Part shown: piece by piece, positions 16,963 to 26,085 of the stretch
How the letters are laid out: every line of letters begins with the position of its first letter
Position numbering within the stretch: position 1 is the stretch's first letter
Source of the DNA: Klebsiella pneumoniae
Lineage (GTDB): Bacteria > Pseudomonadota > Gammaproteobacteria > Eutrophobiales > Eutrophobiaceae
DNA length: 53,816 bases
Direction of reading: 5' to 3'
NCBI GenBank assembly: GCA_945870865.1
Contig: CAMBTO010000005.1
Location: 1 to 53,816, forward strand
The notes under the pieces: model-generated
Databases searched by the model: none
Seen by the model: only the letters and a program-made list of their open reading frames with translations
What the model was told of the DNA's origin: nothing
Position numbers and translations under genes: made by a program

Positions 16963-17682
16963 ATGGACATTGAACTGCCTGTTGCCATCCAGCCGCAACC
17001 GGACAATTCCACCTGTGGCCCCACCTGCCTGCATGCGCTTTTGAATTATTATGGCTACCGGATCAGCCTGGATGATGTCATCAAGGACATCCAGATGTTA
17101 CAGGCGGGCGGGACTCTGGCTGTATTTCTGGCTTGTGCCGCATTAAAGCGTGGGTTCGATGCGACCATATATACGTACAATTTACAGATGTTTGACCCAA
17201 GCTGGTTTGCATCTGACGATATCGATATCGCCAGCAAGCTGCGTGCCCAGGCAAAAGAAAAAACCAGCAATAAACTGAAAGTAGCCACCCAAGGCTATCT
17301 GGAATTCCTGGAACTCGGTGGCAAACTGCAGTTTGTTGATCTGACCGCCAACCTCCTGCGGGGCATACTGAAACAAAGGATGCCTATTCTTACCGGACTG
17401 AGCGCTACCTATCTATATCGGGATAAACGTGAGTATGGGCCGAAAGATGAACACGATGATATCCGCGGTACGCCGGCCGGCCATTTTGTGCTACTAAACG
17501 GTTATCATCGCGAAGGACGGACCGTGCTAATCTCCGACCCACTGGTACCGAATCCCGCCGCACCGACGCAGGTCTACCCGGCCAACATTGATCGGGTCAT
17601 CTGCTCGATATTACTGGGTGTACTCACCCATGATGCAAATCTGCTTGTTATCCAGCCACATAAACATAATAATCATGACTGA
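16963..17682 (+). CDS. C39-like (papain-fold) cysteine peptidase
   Basis: A 239-residue cytoplasmic protein with a C39-like peptidase fold: Gln12 and Cys18 in PQPDNSTCGPTC, His174 in PAGHFVLLNGYH and Asp192 in ISDP give the full catalytic set. Unlike bacteriocin-exporter C39 domains it is not fused to an ABC transporter and has no membrane segment. A C-terminal His-rich tail (HKHNNHD) is odd but short. It begins the operon whose next gene, a RimK-type ligase, starts 3 bases after its stop. It may cleave or transfer a peptide linked to the product of that ligase. Confidence 0.87.
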   Translation: MDIELPVAIQPQPDNSTCGPTCLHALLNYYGYRISLDDVIKDIQMLQAGGTLAVFLACAALKRGFDATIYTYNLQMFDPSWFASDDIDIASKLRAQAKEKTSNKLKVATQGYLEFLELGGKLQFVDLTANLLRGILKQRMPILTGLSATYLYRDKREYGPKDEHDDIRGTPAGHFVLLNGYHREGRTVLISDPLVPNPAAPTQVYPANIDRVICSILLGVLTHDANLLVIQPHKHNNHD

Positions 17683-17685
17683 TCT

Positions 17686-19158
17686 ATGAACATCCTTCTG
17701 GTAGTCAACAACCCCAAGAACTGGCCGCTGAATATACCCGGCGTTACCGTCACGTCTGCGCGTGCCTACCTGACCGACCCGACCTACAGTGAGGATCGGA
17801 CGGCCAAGGTATTTAATCTGTGCCGTTCCTACAGCTACCAGAGCAGTGGTTATTATGTCTCCCTGCTGGCGGCAGCGCGTGGTCATAAACCGATGCCGGA
17901 CATCAACACGATACAGGATCTCAAATCGCAACATGTCATCCGGGTGCTGTCAGAAGATCTGGAACAACAGATTCAGGAAACGCTGAAGCGTCTGCAATCT
18001 AAAAAATTCACGCTCAGTATCTACTTTGGCAGGAACACGGCCAAACGTTATGACAACCTGAGTTTACGTCTATTCAACCTGTTCCGCGCGCCACTATTAA
18101 GGGCCACCTTTATCAAGCAGGAGAATAGCTGGCAGCTCGATTCAGTGCGCACCATTGCGGTCAGTGACATCCCGGAATCCCATCGCAATTTTGTCATCGA
18201 GGCAGCGTCGGATTATTTCAAGGGCAGTAAGCGTCGTCTGCGCAAGCGCTCTACACCGCGTTATGACATCGCCGTGTTGCATAACCCGACCGATACCTAT
18301 CCGCCCTCGAATGCCGCGGCGCTGAAAAAATTTCAGAAGGCCGCCGAATCAATCGATCTGGATTTCGAATTGATTACCCGAAATGATCTGCACCGTCTGG
18401 CCGAGTTTGATGCACTGTTCATCCGCGAGACCACGGCGGTGAATCACTACACCTTCCGTTTTGCCCAGCGCGCTCAGGCCGAGGGTCTGATCGTCATGGA
18501 CGATCCGGACTCAATACTGAAATGTTCAAACAAGGTCTACCTGGCCGAACTGATGGCCCGACATTCCGTGCCGATACCCAAAACGCTTATCATCCATCGC
18601 AACAACATTAACAAGATTGTCGAGGTGCTCGGCATCCCGGTCATTCTCAAACAGCCGGACAGTGCCTTCTCGATGGGTGTAACCAAGATCGAACGCGAGG
18701 ATGAGCTTGAGGAGGCGGTCAGCCGCCTGCTGGAGAAGTCTGATCTGATCGTCGCACAGGAATTCCTGCCGACAGACTTTGACTGGCGCGTCGGTATCTG
18801 TGACCGCAGACCCCTGTTCGTCTGCCGCTACCATATGGCCAGCCGACACTGGCAGGTCATCAAGCGAGACGAGGCTGGCAATACCAGCGGTGAAGGCAGC
18901 GTGGATACATTGTCTATCAGCGAGGCACCTGACGAGGTCATCAAGACCGCCTTGAAGGCGGCCAACCTGATCGGAGATGGCCTGTATGGTGTCGATATCA
19001 AACAGGTGGGACAGAAATGTTATGTCATTGAGGTAAATGACAACCCGAATATTGATGCCGGTTCCGAAGACCAGGTGCTAAAGGACGCGCTGTACCGCGA
19101 GATCATGGGCACCTTCCTCAAGCGTATTGAAAACAGAAAGCGCGGCCTGAATACCTGA
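17686..19158 (+). CDS. RimK family ATP-grasp ligase with RLAN-type N-terminal domain
   Basis: A 490-residue enzyme that should form an amide bond between a carboxylate (typically glutamate) and an amine with ATP. The N-terminal part, about residues 1-190, resembles the RimK-like ATP-grasp N-terminal (RLAN) domain, and the C-terminal part from about residue 205 is a RimK-like ATP-grasp. It contains VILKQPDSAFSMGV (ATP-binding lysine), VAQEFLPTDFDWRVGI and the Mg2+-binding EVNDNPNI. It is much longer than ribosomal-protein S6 ligase RimK (about 300 residues), so S6 is not the presumed target. It shares its last base with the start of the GCS2 gene, which points to tight coupling. Confidence 0.92.
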   Translation: MNILLVVNNPKNWPLNIPGVTVTSARAYLTDPTYSEDRTAKVFNLCRSYSYQSSGYYVSLLAAARGHKPMPDINTIQDLKSQHVIRVLSEDLEQQIQETLKRLQSKKFTLSIYFGRNTAKRYDNLSLRLFNLFRAPLLRATFIKQENSWQLDSVRTIAVSDIPESHRNFVIEAASDYFKGSKRRLRKRSTPRYDIAVLHNPTDTYPPSNAAALKKFQKAAESIDLDFELITRNDLHRLAEFDALFIRETTAVNHYTFRFAQRAQAEGLIVMDDPDSILKCSNKVYLAELMARHSVPIPKTLIIHRNNINKIVEVLGIPVILKQPDSAFSMGVTKIEREDELEEAVSRLLEKSDLIVAQEFLPTDFDWRVGICDRRPLFVCRYHMASRHWQVIKRDEAGNTSGEGSVDTLSISEAPDEVIKTALKAANLIGDGLYGVDIKQVGQKCYVIEVNDNPNIDAGSEDQVLKDALYREIMGTFLKRIENRKRGLNT

Positions 19159-20411
19159 TGCCTGAGACCAAGCGACCCCTGGGACTGTTTGAGGCCTACG
19201 GTATAGAGCTGGAATACATGATAGTCGGTCGCGACACGCTGGATGTGTTGCCGGTGTCGGACCAGTTGATCAAGTCAGTGGCGGGCGAATACATCAACGA
19301 AGTCGAACAGGGACCGGTGGCCTGGTCAAATGAAGTAGTCCTGCATGTAATAGAAATGAAGTCGAACGGACCGGTGCCGTCGCTTTCTGTGCTACCGGGA
19401 CAGTTCCAGACCAGTATCAACAGCATTAACGCTATCCTCGACAATATGGACGGCAGGTTGTTGCCAACCGCGATGCACCCGTGGATGAACCCGTTCCTGC
19501 ATACCCGGCTGTGGCCGCACGGCAACTCCGAGATCTATGACGCCTATAACCGCATCTTCAACTGCGAGGGCCACGGCTGGTCGAACCTGCAAAGCATGCA
19601 TATCAACCTGCCGTTTGCAGACGATGTCGAGTTTGCCACACTGCACAGCGCAATCCGGTTGATATTACCGGTACTGCCCGCGATTGCGGCCAGCTCCCCC
19701 ATTATGGAGGGTGAACTGACCGGCATGATGGACACCCGTCTTGAGACCTATCGCCGTAATGCGGAAATTATCCCGAGCATCACCGGTCTGGTCGTCCCTG
19801 AACCTGTTACTTCACAAGCCGAATACGAACGTGTCATCCTGCAACCGATGTACCGGGACATCGCCCCGTATGATCCGGACGGGATCCTGCAGGAGGAATG
19901 GCTGAATTCGCGCGGGGCGATCGCAAAGTTTGAACGTAATGCTCTCGAGATCCGGGTGCTGGATGTACAGGAGACACCCGTCGCTGATCTCGCCATTGCC
20001 AGCCTGATCGTCGCTGTGCTGAAAAAACTAACGGCGAACGAATGGGCTGACCAGCCTGAACAACTGACGATCTCGACCGAGGCGCTGGCTGCGATCTTTA
20101 CCGACACGATCCGGTTTGCAGAACGGACTGTGATCGACAACCGTGATTTCCTGCGTCTGTTCAGATATCCGGAACATCGCTGTGAGGCACGCGAATTCTG
20201 GCAGTACCTCTATGAATCTGTAGCTTCGGGACTTGAACAGGGATACACCGGACGAGACCAGGCACTACGGTTGATCCTGGAATCCGGCCCGCTGGCACGT
20301 CGTATAGCCAAACCCCTACTGAAAGGCTACCGCCGATCCAAACTGCATGAGATCTACCGCGTGTTATCCGAGTGTCTGGCGCAGGGCCAATTGTTTGAAG
20401 GCATCGACTAG
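19158..20411 (+). CDS. GCS2-type glutamate-amine ligase
   Basis: A 417-residue protein of the glutamate-cysteine ligase family 2 (GCS2) within the glutamine-synthetase-like fold. Support comes from FEAYGIELEYMIVG near the N-terminus (metal-binding Glu residues), NEVVLHVIEMKSNGP, GWSNLQSMHINLPF and ALEIRVLDVQETP. Such enzymes ligate the gamma-carboxyl of glutamate to an amine, as in EgtA or YbdK. Its substrate need not be cysteine, since glutathione synthesis has gshB elsewhere in this window but no gshA. Its ATG follows the RimK gene with a one-base overlap, and the next gene overlaps its end. Confidence 0.9.
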   Translation: MPETKRPLGLFEAYGIELEYMIVGRDTLDVLPVSDQLIKSVAGEYINEVEQGPVAWSNEVVLHVIEMKSNGPVPSLSVLPGQFQTSINSINAILDNMDGRLLPTAMHPWMNPFLHTRLWPHGNSEIYDAYNRIFNCEGHGWSNLQSMHINLPFADDVEFATLHSAIRLILPVLPAIAASSPIMEGELTGMMDTRLETYRRNAEIIPSITGLVVPEPVTSQAEYERVILQPMYRDIAPYDPDGILQEEWLNSRGAIAKFERNALEIRVLDVQETPVADLAIASLIVAVLKKLTANEWADQPEQLTISTEALAAIFTDTIRFAERTVIDNRDFLRLFRYPEHRCEAREFWQYLYESVASGLEQGYTGRDQALRLILESGPLARRIAKPLLKGYRRSKLHEIYRVLSECLAQGQLFEGID

Positions 20412-21093
20412 TCAGCTGCTGATCTCGTGCGAGCATGGTGGAAACCGGATACCTGCCGCTTATCGACATCTGTTTGCCGTAAACACCGCTGTGCTGGATA
20501 CGCATCGCGGGTTTGATATCGGTGCGCTGGAAATCGCCAGGGCGATTTCCAAGTCACTCAAGGCACCCTTTCACTCTGCACAAACCAGCCGTTTGCTGGT
20601 CGACCTGAATCGTTCACTGCATCACCGCAAACTGTACTCCGAATTCACCCGCGACTGTGACGAGCAGATTCGCCATCAGATCTTCGAAAAATATTACCGC
20701 CCATATCGACAGGCACTGGAGCAACAAGTACGCAAGATGATCGCTGCATCCGGCAGCGTGATTCATATATCCGTACATTCCTTTAGCCCGGTACTGAACG
20801 GACAGGTGAGAAACGCCGATATCGGTCTGTTATATGACCCCGCGCGTCAACGGGAAAAGGCGTTCTGTGCAAGACTGAAGTCCGCACTGGACCAGTCCGC
20901 GATCGGCGTGACCCGGCTGAACTATCCCTACCGCGGCAACGCAGACGGCCTGACCACCTACCTGCGCCGCAGCCTGCCCGCAAGAGCCTATATCGGCATC
21001 GAGATTGAGATTAACCAGAACCGGGCGGTGGTTGATGAAAAATTGGTAAGCACGGTATTGACCCACTCACTGCGCAGCGCGATCGAACAATAA
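20395..21093 (+). CDS. N-formylglutamate amidohydrolase (FGase) family protein
   Basis: About 232 residues with the FGase signature: LLISCEHGGNRIP near the start, DTHRGFDIGALEIA, LLVDLNRSLHH, VIHISVHSFSP and YIGIEIEINQ. In the family these supply metal-binding His/Glu/Asp residues that hydrolyse N-formyl-glutamate or related amides. The start is uncertain: the domain begins almost at once, so I favour the TTG at 20395, overlapping the GCS2 end by 17 bases; the ATG at 20347 adds a stretch that does not resemble the family. As the last gene of the ligase operon it probably removes an N-acyl or glutamyl group in the same pathway rather than acting in histidine breakdown. Confidence 0.88.
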   Translation: MKASTSQLLISCEHGGNRIPAAYRHLFAVNTAVLDTHRGFDIGALEIARAISKSLKAPFHSAQTSRLLVDLNRSLHHRKLYSEFTRDCDEQIRHQIFEKYYRPYRQALEQQVRKMIAASGSVIHISVHSFSPVLNGQVRNADIGLLYDPARQREKAFCARLKSALDQSAIGVTRLNYPYRGNADGLTTYLRRSLPARAYIGIEIEINQNRAVVDEKLVSTVLTHSLRSAIEQ

Positions 21094-21095
21094 CC

Positions 21096-21494
21096 CTATT
21101 TCGCGTCCGGTTTGATCCCGAACAATTCGGCAAGTTTACGGCGAGAATCTTCTTCAGCACTCGCTGCCGGTTGCTGTTCACCCACAGCGTTACCCAGTCC
21201 AAACAAGGCATCAAGCTGGCTTTTCGCCGCACTCGCCCCAGGCTTGGCAGACTTAAGACTGGCCTCTGGGTCCGGCTGGTAGTAACCACAGAAATTACTA
21301 CGCTGTTTGTCTGTCACCTTCTCGGCGACCGGCTCGGTGCAGCTGTTACTGACAGTCGGATCATAAAAGCGGCACATCTTACACACATGCAGGTCTGCAT
21401 TACACGCCCTGCACTTTGCCAGACGCGCGACCGGCATCAGCAATTCTTCAATCGCAGTTGCGCATTTCCAGCAGCTGAATCCAGATGTCTTCAT
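21096..21494 (-). CDS. Cysteine-rich small protein, probable zinc-binding
   Basis: A 132-residue protein without signal peptide or membrane span. The first 70 residues carry about eight cysteines in paired patterns: CWKC, CRAC, CKMC and then single Cys in NSC and FC. This is the look of a two-site zinc ribbon or rubredoxin-like knuckle. The rest is a low-complexity linker rich in Ala, Lys and Ser, then a C-terminal helix RKLAELFGI. I recall similar hypothetical proteins in marine gammaproteobacteria, but no function. It lies convergently 2 bases after the FGase gene and is transcribed towards it. Confidence 0.7.
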   Translation of the reverse strand: MKTSGFSCWKCATAIEELLMPVARLAKCRACNADLHVCKMCRFYDPTVSNSCTEPVAEKVTDKQRSNFCGYYQPDPEASLKSAKPGASAAKSQLDALFGLGNAVGEQQPAASAEEDSRRKLAELFGIKPDAK

Positions 21495-21559
21495 ATTTCC
21501 AGTTTATAACAAAGACAAAGCTGCCAGCGAGTCAGAATTTGAATAACGAACCTCGATTA

Positions 21560-21671
21560 GCTCCGTAGCCCGGTATGGTCATGCAAGACCGTGTGCCGCA
21601 TGGATGCGGCACCCGAGCCTACATGGACGTATTTACGGCGTGTCTGAAACGACCATACCGGGCTGCGGAGC
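21560..21671. repeat. Hairpin repeat element, copy 1
   Basis: Arms of 21 bases (21560-21580 and 21651-21671) are complementary at 20 of 21 positions. Between them lie two smaller hairpins, each with a CATGGA(T/C)G apex: GCCGCATGGATGCGGC at 21595-21610 and TACATGGACGTA at 21620-21631. The core of about 68 bases agrees with the copy at 48822-48945 at roughly 85% of positions, while the arms are unrelated in sequence. The element lies downstream of the TSUP transporter gene and can form a three-way junction in RNA or single-stranded DNA. Confidence 0.85.
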
Positions 21672-21701
21672 AAGGACGTGGCACGATCAAGTCTAAAAAT
21701 A

Positions 21702-22454
21702 TCAGGTAAAAAACAACAACTTGATAACAAACACCACCAGTACACTGTTCAGCACAATCCTGATCATCTTCTCGCCCTTGGAGATGGTCAGATGCGTCCC
21801 CAACCAGCCACCGATCGCGTTGCCTACACCCAGACAGGCACCTAGCGCCCACAGGATCTGTACCTGTGAGGCAAACACGATTAGCGCCACGATGGTGTAA
21901 ACACCGGCAATAAAGACCTTGTGCATATTGACTCGCACCAGATCCAGACCGAGCACGCGGTTCAACACCGGCATGACGATAAAGCCGACACCGACCTGGA
22001 TAAACCCGCCATAGAAACCGACACCTATCATCAGCAGATGACCGATGATCATGCGTTTGCGTGAAACTGCCTGTGCCGAGGCGACGTTGGAGTTGCCCTT
22101 GTCGAACGCCATGATCACCATGATACCGATCATGATGATGGCGAGGATACGATTGAACCAGATACCTTCGAGCTGACTGCCAAGATAAGCGCCGGCGATT
22201 GAACCGGGTATCGTCATCATCGCCAGTGACAGGCTCAACCTGAAATCAGAAAAACCCTTGCGGAAGAAGGTGATGACGGCGGCGATATTCTGGGTGAGGA
22301 TACCAATGCGATTGGTGCCGTTGGCGACAGGACCGGGGATACCCATAAACACCATCACCGGTACGGTCAGCAGCGAACCGCCGCCGGCCATCACATTGAG
22401 AAAGCCGGACAGGATGCCAAGAACAAAAATCAGTGCTCCTTGCCAGGGTTCCAT
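21702..22454 (-). CDS. TSUP family (TauE/SafE) membrane transporter
   Basis: A 250-residue protein with about eight membrane spans. The N-terminal repeat has the family's GFLNVMAGGGSLLTVPVMVFMGIPGPVANGTN signature, and the second half repeats the pattern in GFIQVGVGFIVMPVLNRVLGLDLV. TSUP proteins export or import sulfite, sulfoacetate, thiosulfate or other organosulfur anions; substrate cannot be told from sequence. It lies downstream of ychF on the same strand, separated by 34 bases, and ends just before the hairpin repeat at 21560-21671. Confidence 0.9.
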   Translation of the reverse strand: MEPWQGALIFVLGILSGFLNVMAGGGSLLTVPVMVFMGIPGPVANGTNRIGILTQNIAAVITFFRKGFSDFRLSLSLAMMTIPGSIAGAYLGSQLEGIWFNRILAIIMIGIMVIMAFDKGNSNVASAQAVSRKRMIIGHLLMIGVGFYGGFIQVGVGFIVMPVLNRVLGLDLVRVNMHKVFIAGVYTIVALIVFASQVQILWALGACLGVGNAIGGWLGTHLTISKGEKMIRIVLNSVLVVFVIKLLFFT

Positions 22455-22488
22455 GGACGTGGTCAGTATCAGCTAGCGATCAACCGAA

Positions 22489-23580
22489 TCAGACATTAAA
22501 ACGGAACAGCATTACATCACCGTCCTGAACAATATACTCCTTGCCTTCCAGTCGCCACTTGCCCGCATCCTTTGCACCAGGCTCGCCCTTGTACTTTACA
22601 TAGTCTTCATAGGCGATCACTTCGGCGCGGATGAAGCCGTGTTCGAAGTCAGTATGGATCTTGCCAGCGGCCTGAGGTGCTGTATCACCTACTGCAATCG
22701 TCCATGCTCGCAGCTCCTTCGGTCCTGCGGTGAAATAAGTCTGCAAACCCAGCAATTTGTAACCGGCACGAATGATGCGGTTCAAGCCGGGCTCGGTCAG
22801 GCCGAGGCTGTCGAGAAATTCCTTCTTTTCGCCCTCTTCAAGCTGGGCAATTTCCGCCTCAATTGCAGCACAGACGGGAATAACAGTTGCGCCTTCCGTG
22901 GCGGCAAGTTCGTTCAACTTGACCAGCCACTTGTTGGATTCGTTGCCGGCCTCTTCCACGTTGGCGATATATAACATCGGTTTGGAGGTGAGTAGCTGCA
23001 TGTCTTGGATCTGCAACTTTTCCTCTTCATTCATCGACAACGAGCGGATCGGATTGCCCTGATCCAGATGCGCATAGACCCGCTCTAGTAAGGTCTGCTG
23101 CTTCAACGCGACCTTGTCGCCACTGCGTGCCGCCTTCTGTGCCTTTAGCAGAGCCTTATCGACCGACTCCTGATCGGCAAGACACAGCTCAGTGTTAATC
23201 ACCTCGATATCAGAGAGCGGGTCCACCTTGCCGGCGACGTGAATGATATTGTCGTCATCAAAACAACGGACGACTTGTGCAATAGCATTGGTTTCGCGGA
23301 TATGGGCGAGAAACTTGTTACCCAGTCCCTCACCTTTTGAGGCGCCCTCAACCAGACCAGCGATGTCGACAAACTCCATGTGGGTCGGGACGATCTGTTT
23401 GGATCTGACTATGTCCTGCAACACCTGCATACGCGGGTCTGGCACCGGCACGATGCCGATATTCGGGTCAATCGTGCAGAACGGGTAGTTTTCTGCCGCG
23501 ATTCCAGAGCTGGTCAATGCATTAAACAAGGTCGATTTGCCAACGTTAGGCAGTCCGACGATTCCACATTTAAATCCCAT
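22489..23580 (-). CDS. ychF: Redox-responsive ATPase/GTPase YchF
   Basis: YchF is an Obg-family ATPase that associates with ribosomes and stress responses. The 363-residue length is canonical. The P-loop GLPNVGKS is at residues 9-16 and [22 protein letters not shown] follows the switch region. The family's unusual NKxE-type position that gives ATP over GTP preference appears in YIANVEE, and the TGS-type domain closes the protein. Gene order ychF after pth on the same strand is standard in gammaproteobacteria; here 44 bases separate them. Nothing odd is visible. Confidence 0.96.
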   Translation of the reverse strand: MGFKCGIVGLPNVGKSTLFNALTSSGIAAENYPFCTIDPNIGIVPVPDPRMQVLQDIVRSKQIVPTHMEFVDIAGLVEGASKGEGLGNKFLAHIRETNAIAQVVRCFDDDNIIHVAGKVDPLSDIEVINTELCLADQESVDKALLKAQKAARSGDKVALKQQTLLERVYAHLDQGNPIRSLSMNEEEKLQIQDMQLLTSKPMLYIANVEEAGNESNKWLVKLNELAATEGATVIPVCAAIEAEIAQLEEGEKKEFLDSLGLTEPGLNRIIRAGYKLLGLQTYFTAGPKELRAWTIAVGDTAPQAAGKIHTDFEHGFIRAEVIAYEDYVKYKGEPGAKDAGKWRLEGKEYIVQDGDVMLFRFNV

Positions 23581-23624
23581 ATCCCGTCCATTGCCGGTCT
23601 ATGTTGCCGGCCTGAATTGCGAAG

Positions 23625-24242
23625 TTATTTTTTTTCCGGCGGTATTGCCGCTGACGCCGGTTTGTTGATTGTGTGTAATCTCGACATAGCCTTGTTCATC
23701 TCGCAATCAAGTACCAGCGACATCACACCCAATGCATCCGCCATTGCCGTATCCAGCAGGCAACGTTCCTCAATGCCGGGCCTTTGCAAAACATAATTAT
23801 GTACCTGGCTACTATGACCCGGATGACCCACACCGAGACGCAGGCGAAGAAAATCCTTGCTGCCGATCTGTTCAATAATATCCCGCAGTCCGTTATGGCC
23901 ACCATGACCACCGCCCTGTTTCAGGCGCACCACGCCGGTATCGAGATCAATTTCATCGTGTACAACGAGGATCTCTTCCGGTTTGATATTGTAATAAGCA
24001 GTGACGGCCTGGACTGCCCTGCCGCTTTTGTTCATGAAGGTCTGGGGTTTCAGCAACCGGTAATCAGTGGCCTCCGCCACCAGACGGGCTGTCTCCCCGT
24101 GGTATTTATGATCAGCGCTAAAAGAAGCCCGGTAATCTGCTGCTAGCCGGTCCAGAAACCAGAACCCGGCATTATGCCGGGTTTCTGAATATTCTGACCC
24201 CGGATTGCCAAGACCCACTATCAGTTTTAGTGACATTGGCAC
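23625..24242 (-). CDS. pth: Peptidyl-tRNA hydrolase
   Basis: Pth releases peptides from peptidyl-tRNA that drops off ribosomes. The 205-residue protein shows GLGNPGSEYSETRHNAGF near the N-terminus with the catalytic His in TRHN, and the GGHGGHNGLRDI stretch around residues 111-122. The start is either Met1 or Met3 (MSLKL), and both fit. The C-terminus is about 10 residues longer than E. coli Pth and is low complexity (AAIPPEKK). It sits between rplY and ychF in the standard order. Confidence 0.96.
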   Translation of the reverse strand: MPMSLKLIVGLGNPGSEYSETRHNAGFWFLDRLAADYRASFSADHKYHGETARLVAEATDYRLLKPQTFMNKSGRAVQAVTAYYNIKPEEILVVHDEIDLDTGVVRLKQGGGHGGHNGLRDIIEQIGSKDFLRLRLGVGHPGHSSQVHNYVLQRPGIEERCLLDTAMADALGVMSLVLDCEMNKAMSRLHTINKPASAAIPPEKK

Positions 24243-24263
24243 GGCAATCCGGGTAACAGGTTT

Positions 24264-24914
24264 TTATGCGCCGGTCTTGCCTGGCGCAGCAGCAGGTGCC
24301 ACAGCAGCAACGGCGACTAGCTTCTCGGCTTCTTCAACCTGCGGCGGATGTACAGAGACAACGGCCTGATCGGCATCACCGCCGGAGACCAGAATTTCCA
24401 GCTCGACGCCTTCTGGCAGCTTCAAATCTGACAGATGGATAGACTGACCGACATGCAGACCGGAGATATCCACTTCGATGTATTCCGGCAGGTCTTTCGG
24501 CAAACAGATGACTTCAAGCTGTGACATCAAGCTGTTAACCAGACCCTTCTCGTCCTTCACACCCGGGCTGACAGCAGCATTAACAATATGCAGAGGTACA
24601 CGCATGGTGATCTTCTGGGACATGTCGATACGTTGCAAATCGATATGTAACAACATCGGGCGGTACGGGTGACGCTGCAGGTCCCGAAGGACGACGTCCT
24701 GCACATCCGAGCCCACCTTCAGCGTCAGAATGTGTGAATAAAACGCCTCGTTTTCCAGATGGTGGACCAGATCATTGTGATCCAGCTGGATGGAGACGGC
24801 CTCTTTTCCGGTTCCGTACAGGATACCCGGTACTTTGCCGGCACGACGTAAGCGGCGGCTCGCACCCTTCCCTACGGTCGAACGCAGCTCTGCATTCAGT
24901 TCAAAGTTTTGCAT
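24264..24914 (-). CDS. rplY: 50S ribosomal protein L25, Ctc/TL5 form
   Basis: L25 binds 5S rRNA in the large subunit. The 216-residue protein is the long Ctc-type with two domains: the 5S-binding barrel (residues 1-95, with GKGASRRLRRAGKVPGILYG) and the C-terminal TL5 domain (95-195). An Ala-rich tail follows (VAAVAPAAAPG), which is common. It is followed by pth after 21 bases and preceded by prs. The upstream gap holds a GC-rich hairpin (24946-24971). Confidence 0.95.
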   Translation of the reverse strand: MQNFELNAELRSTVGKGASRRLRRAGKVPGILYGTGKEAVSIQLDHNDLVHHLENEAFYSHILTLKVGSDVQDVVLRDLQRHPYRPMLLHIDLQRIDMSQKITMRVPLHIVNAAVSPGVKDEKGLVNSLMSQLEVICLPKDLPEYIEVDISGLHVGQSIHLSDLKLPEGVELEILVSGGDADQAVVSVHPPQVEEAEKLVAVAAVAPAAAPGKTGA

Positions 24915-24945
24915 GGGACTACTCCTTGGATTTCAGGTTGATTTA

Positions 24946-24971
24946 CCCCCCGACTTGCGACCAGCCGGGGG
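24946..24971 (-). promoter_or_regulatory. GC-rich hairpin between prs and rplY
   Basis: CCCCCCG (24946-24952) pairs with CGGGGG (24966-24971) across a 13-base loop, about 32 bases ahead of the rplY start on its transcribed strand. No T-run follows, so it is not a clear terminator. It may weaken read-through from prs or lie in an rplY leader. Evidence is limited to base pairing. Confidence 0.4.
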
Positions 24972-25088
24972 CGGGGTGGCGATTATATGACTATTTTTGG
25001 CACTACGCAGGGGTTTTTATCGGTTTGGGGCAGGAAAAATCGCCAGATCCGTGTCAGTTTGCGGGGCAGAGGCCTCGTATTGAGCGGA

Positions 25089-26042
25089 TTAATCGATAAA
25101 CATCGAACTGAGCGACTCTCCACCGGAGATACGCCGTACGCTCTCGGCCAGCATACCGGCCACGCTCAACTGGCGAATTCGAGTACAGGCGGCGGCCTCG
25201 GGCTTTAACGGGATCGTGTCGGTCACCACCAGCTCATCGAGCATGGACTTTTCAATATTACTGATGGCCTTGCCCGACAACACCGCATGGGTACAGTAGG
25301 CAACGACCTTGATAGCACCGCGCTGTTTCAGTGCGCCCGCCGCATTACACAGCGTACCGGCGGTGTCGACCAGATCGTCCACGATAATACAGGAACGGCC
25401 TTCGACATCACCGATGATGTTCATGATCTCCGAGACATTCGGATTTGGACGACGTTTGTCGATGATCGCAAGATCCGCATCCTCAAGCCGCTTCGCTATT
25501 GCACGCGCACGGACCACACCACCGACGTCCGGCGATACCACCATCTGGTTCGGGTAACGGTGTTTCCAGATATCTCCGAGCAACACGGGTGAGGCATAGA
25601 CATTGTCCAGTGGCATATCAAAGTACCCCTGGATTTGATCTGCGTGCAGGTCAACCGTCAAAACCCGGTCTACCCCGGCCGCACCGATCATATTGGCCAC
25701 AACCTTTGCGGTGATGGGCACGCGTGCCGAGCGCGAACGGCGATCCTGTCTGGCATATCCCATATACGGGATGATGGCGGTGACCCGGGCACTAGAGGCG
25801 CGCTTCATCGCATCGGTGATGATCAGCAACTCCATCAGGTTATTGTTGGTAGGCGCACACAACGACTGGATGATAAATATATCGCGACCGCGGACATTTT
25901 CCTCGATTTCGACAAAGATCTCGCCATCGCTAAAGTTTTCAACAGAAATCTTGCCCATCGGCAGGTTAAGACGGCTCGCAATATCGGCAGCCAGTTGCGG
26001 GTTGGCGTTACCGGTGAACAGCATTACATTATTCAGGGACAT
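25089..26042 (-). CDS. prs: Ribose-phosphate pyrophosphokinase (PRPP synthetase)
   Basis: Prs makes PRPP from ribose 5-phosphate and ATP, feeding the trp, pyrimidine and purine pathways. The 317-residue length and sequence are typical: [16 protein letters not shown] at the N-terminus, [16 protein letters not shown] in the ATP loop, [15 protein letters not shown] (catalytic His) and the PRPP-binding [13 protein letters not shown]. It follows a tRNA-Gln gene on the same strand with 43 bases between. This tRNA-prs-rplY order is conserved among gammaproteobacteria. Confidence 0.97.
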   Translation of the reverse strand: MSLNNVMLFTGNANPQLAADIASRLNLPMGKISVENFSDGEIFVEIEENVRGRDIFIIQSLCAPTNNNLMELLIITDAMKRASSARVTAIIPYMGYARQDRRSRSARVPITAKVVANMIGAAGVDRVLTVDLHADQIQGYFDMPLDNVYASPVLLGDIWKHRYPNQMVVSPDVGGVVRARAIAKRLEDADLAIIDKRRPNPNVSEIMNIIGDVEGRSCIIVDDLVDTAGTLCNAAGALKQRGAIKVVAYCTHAVLSGKAISNIEKSMLDELVVTDTIPLKPEAAACTRIRQLSVAGMLAESVRRISGGESLSSMFID

Positions 26043-26085
26043 AGGATCCTGTCAGTCTGTTGAATCTAAACATTATAAAAGATTA

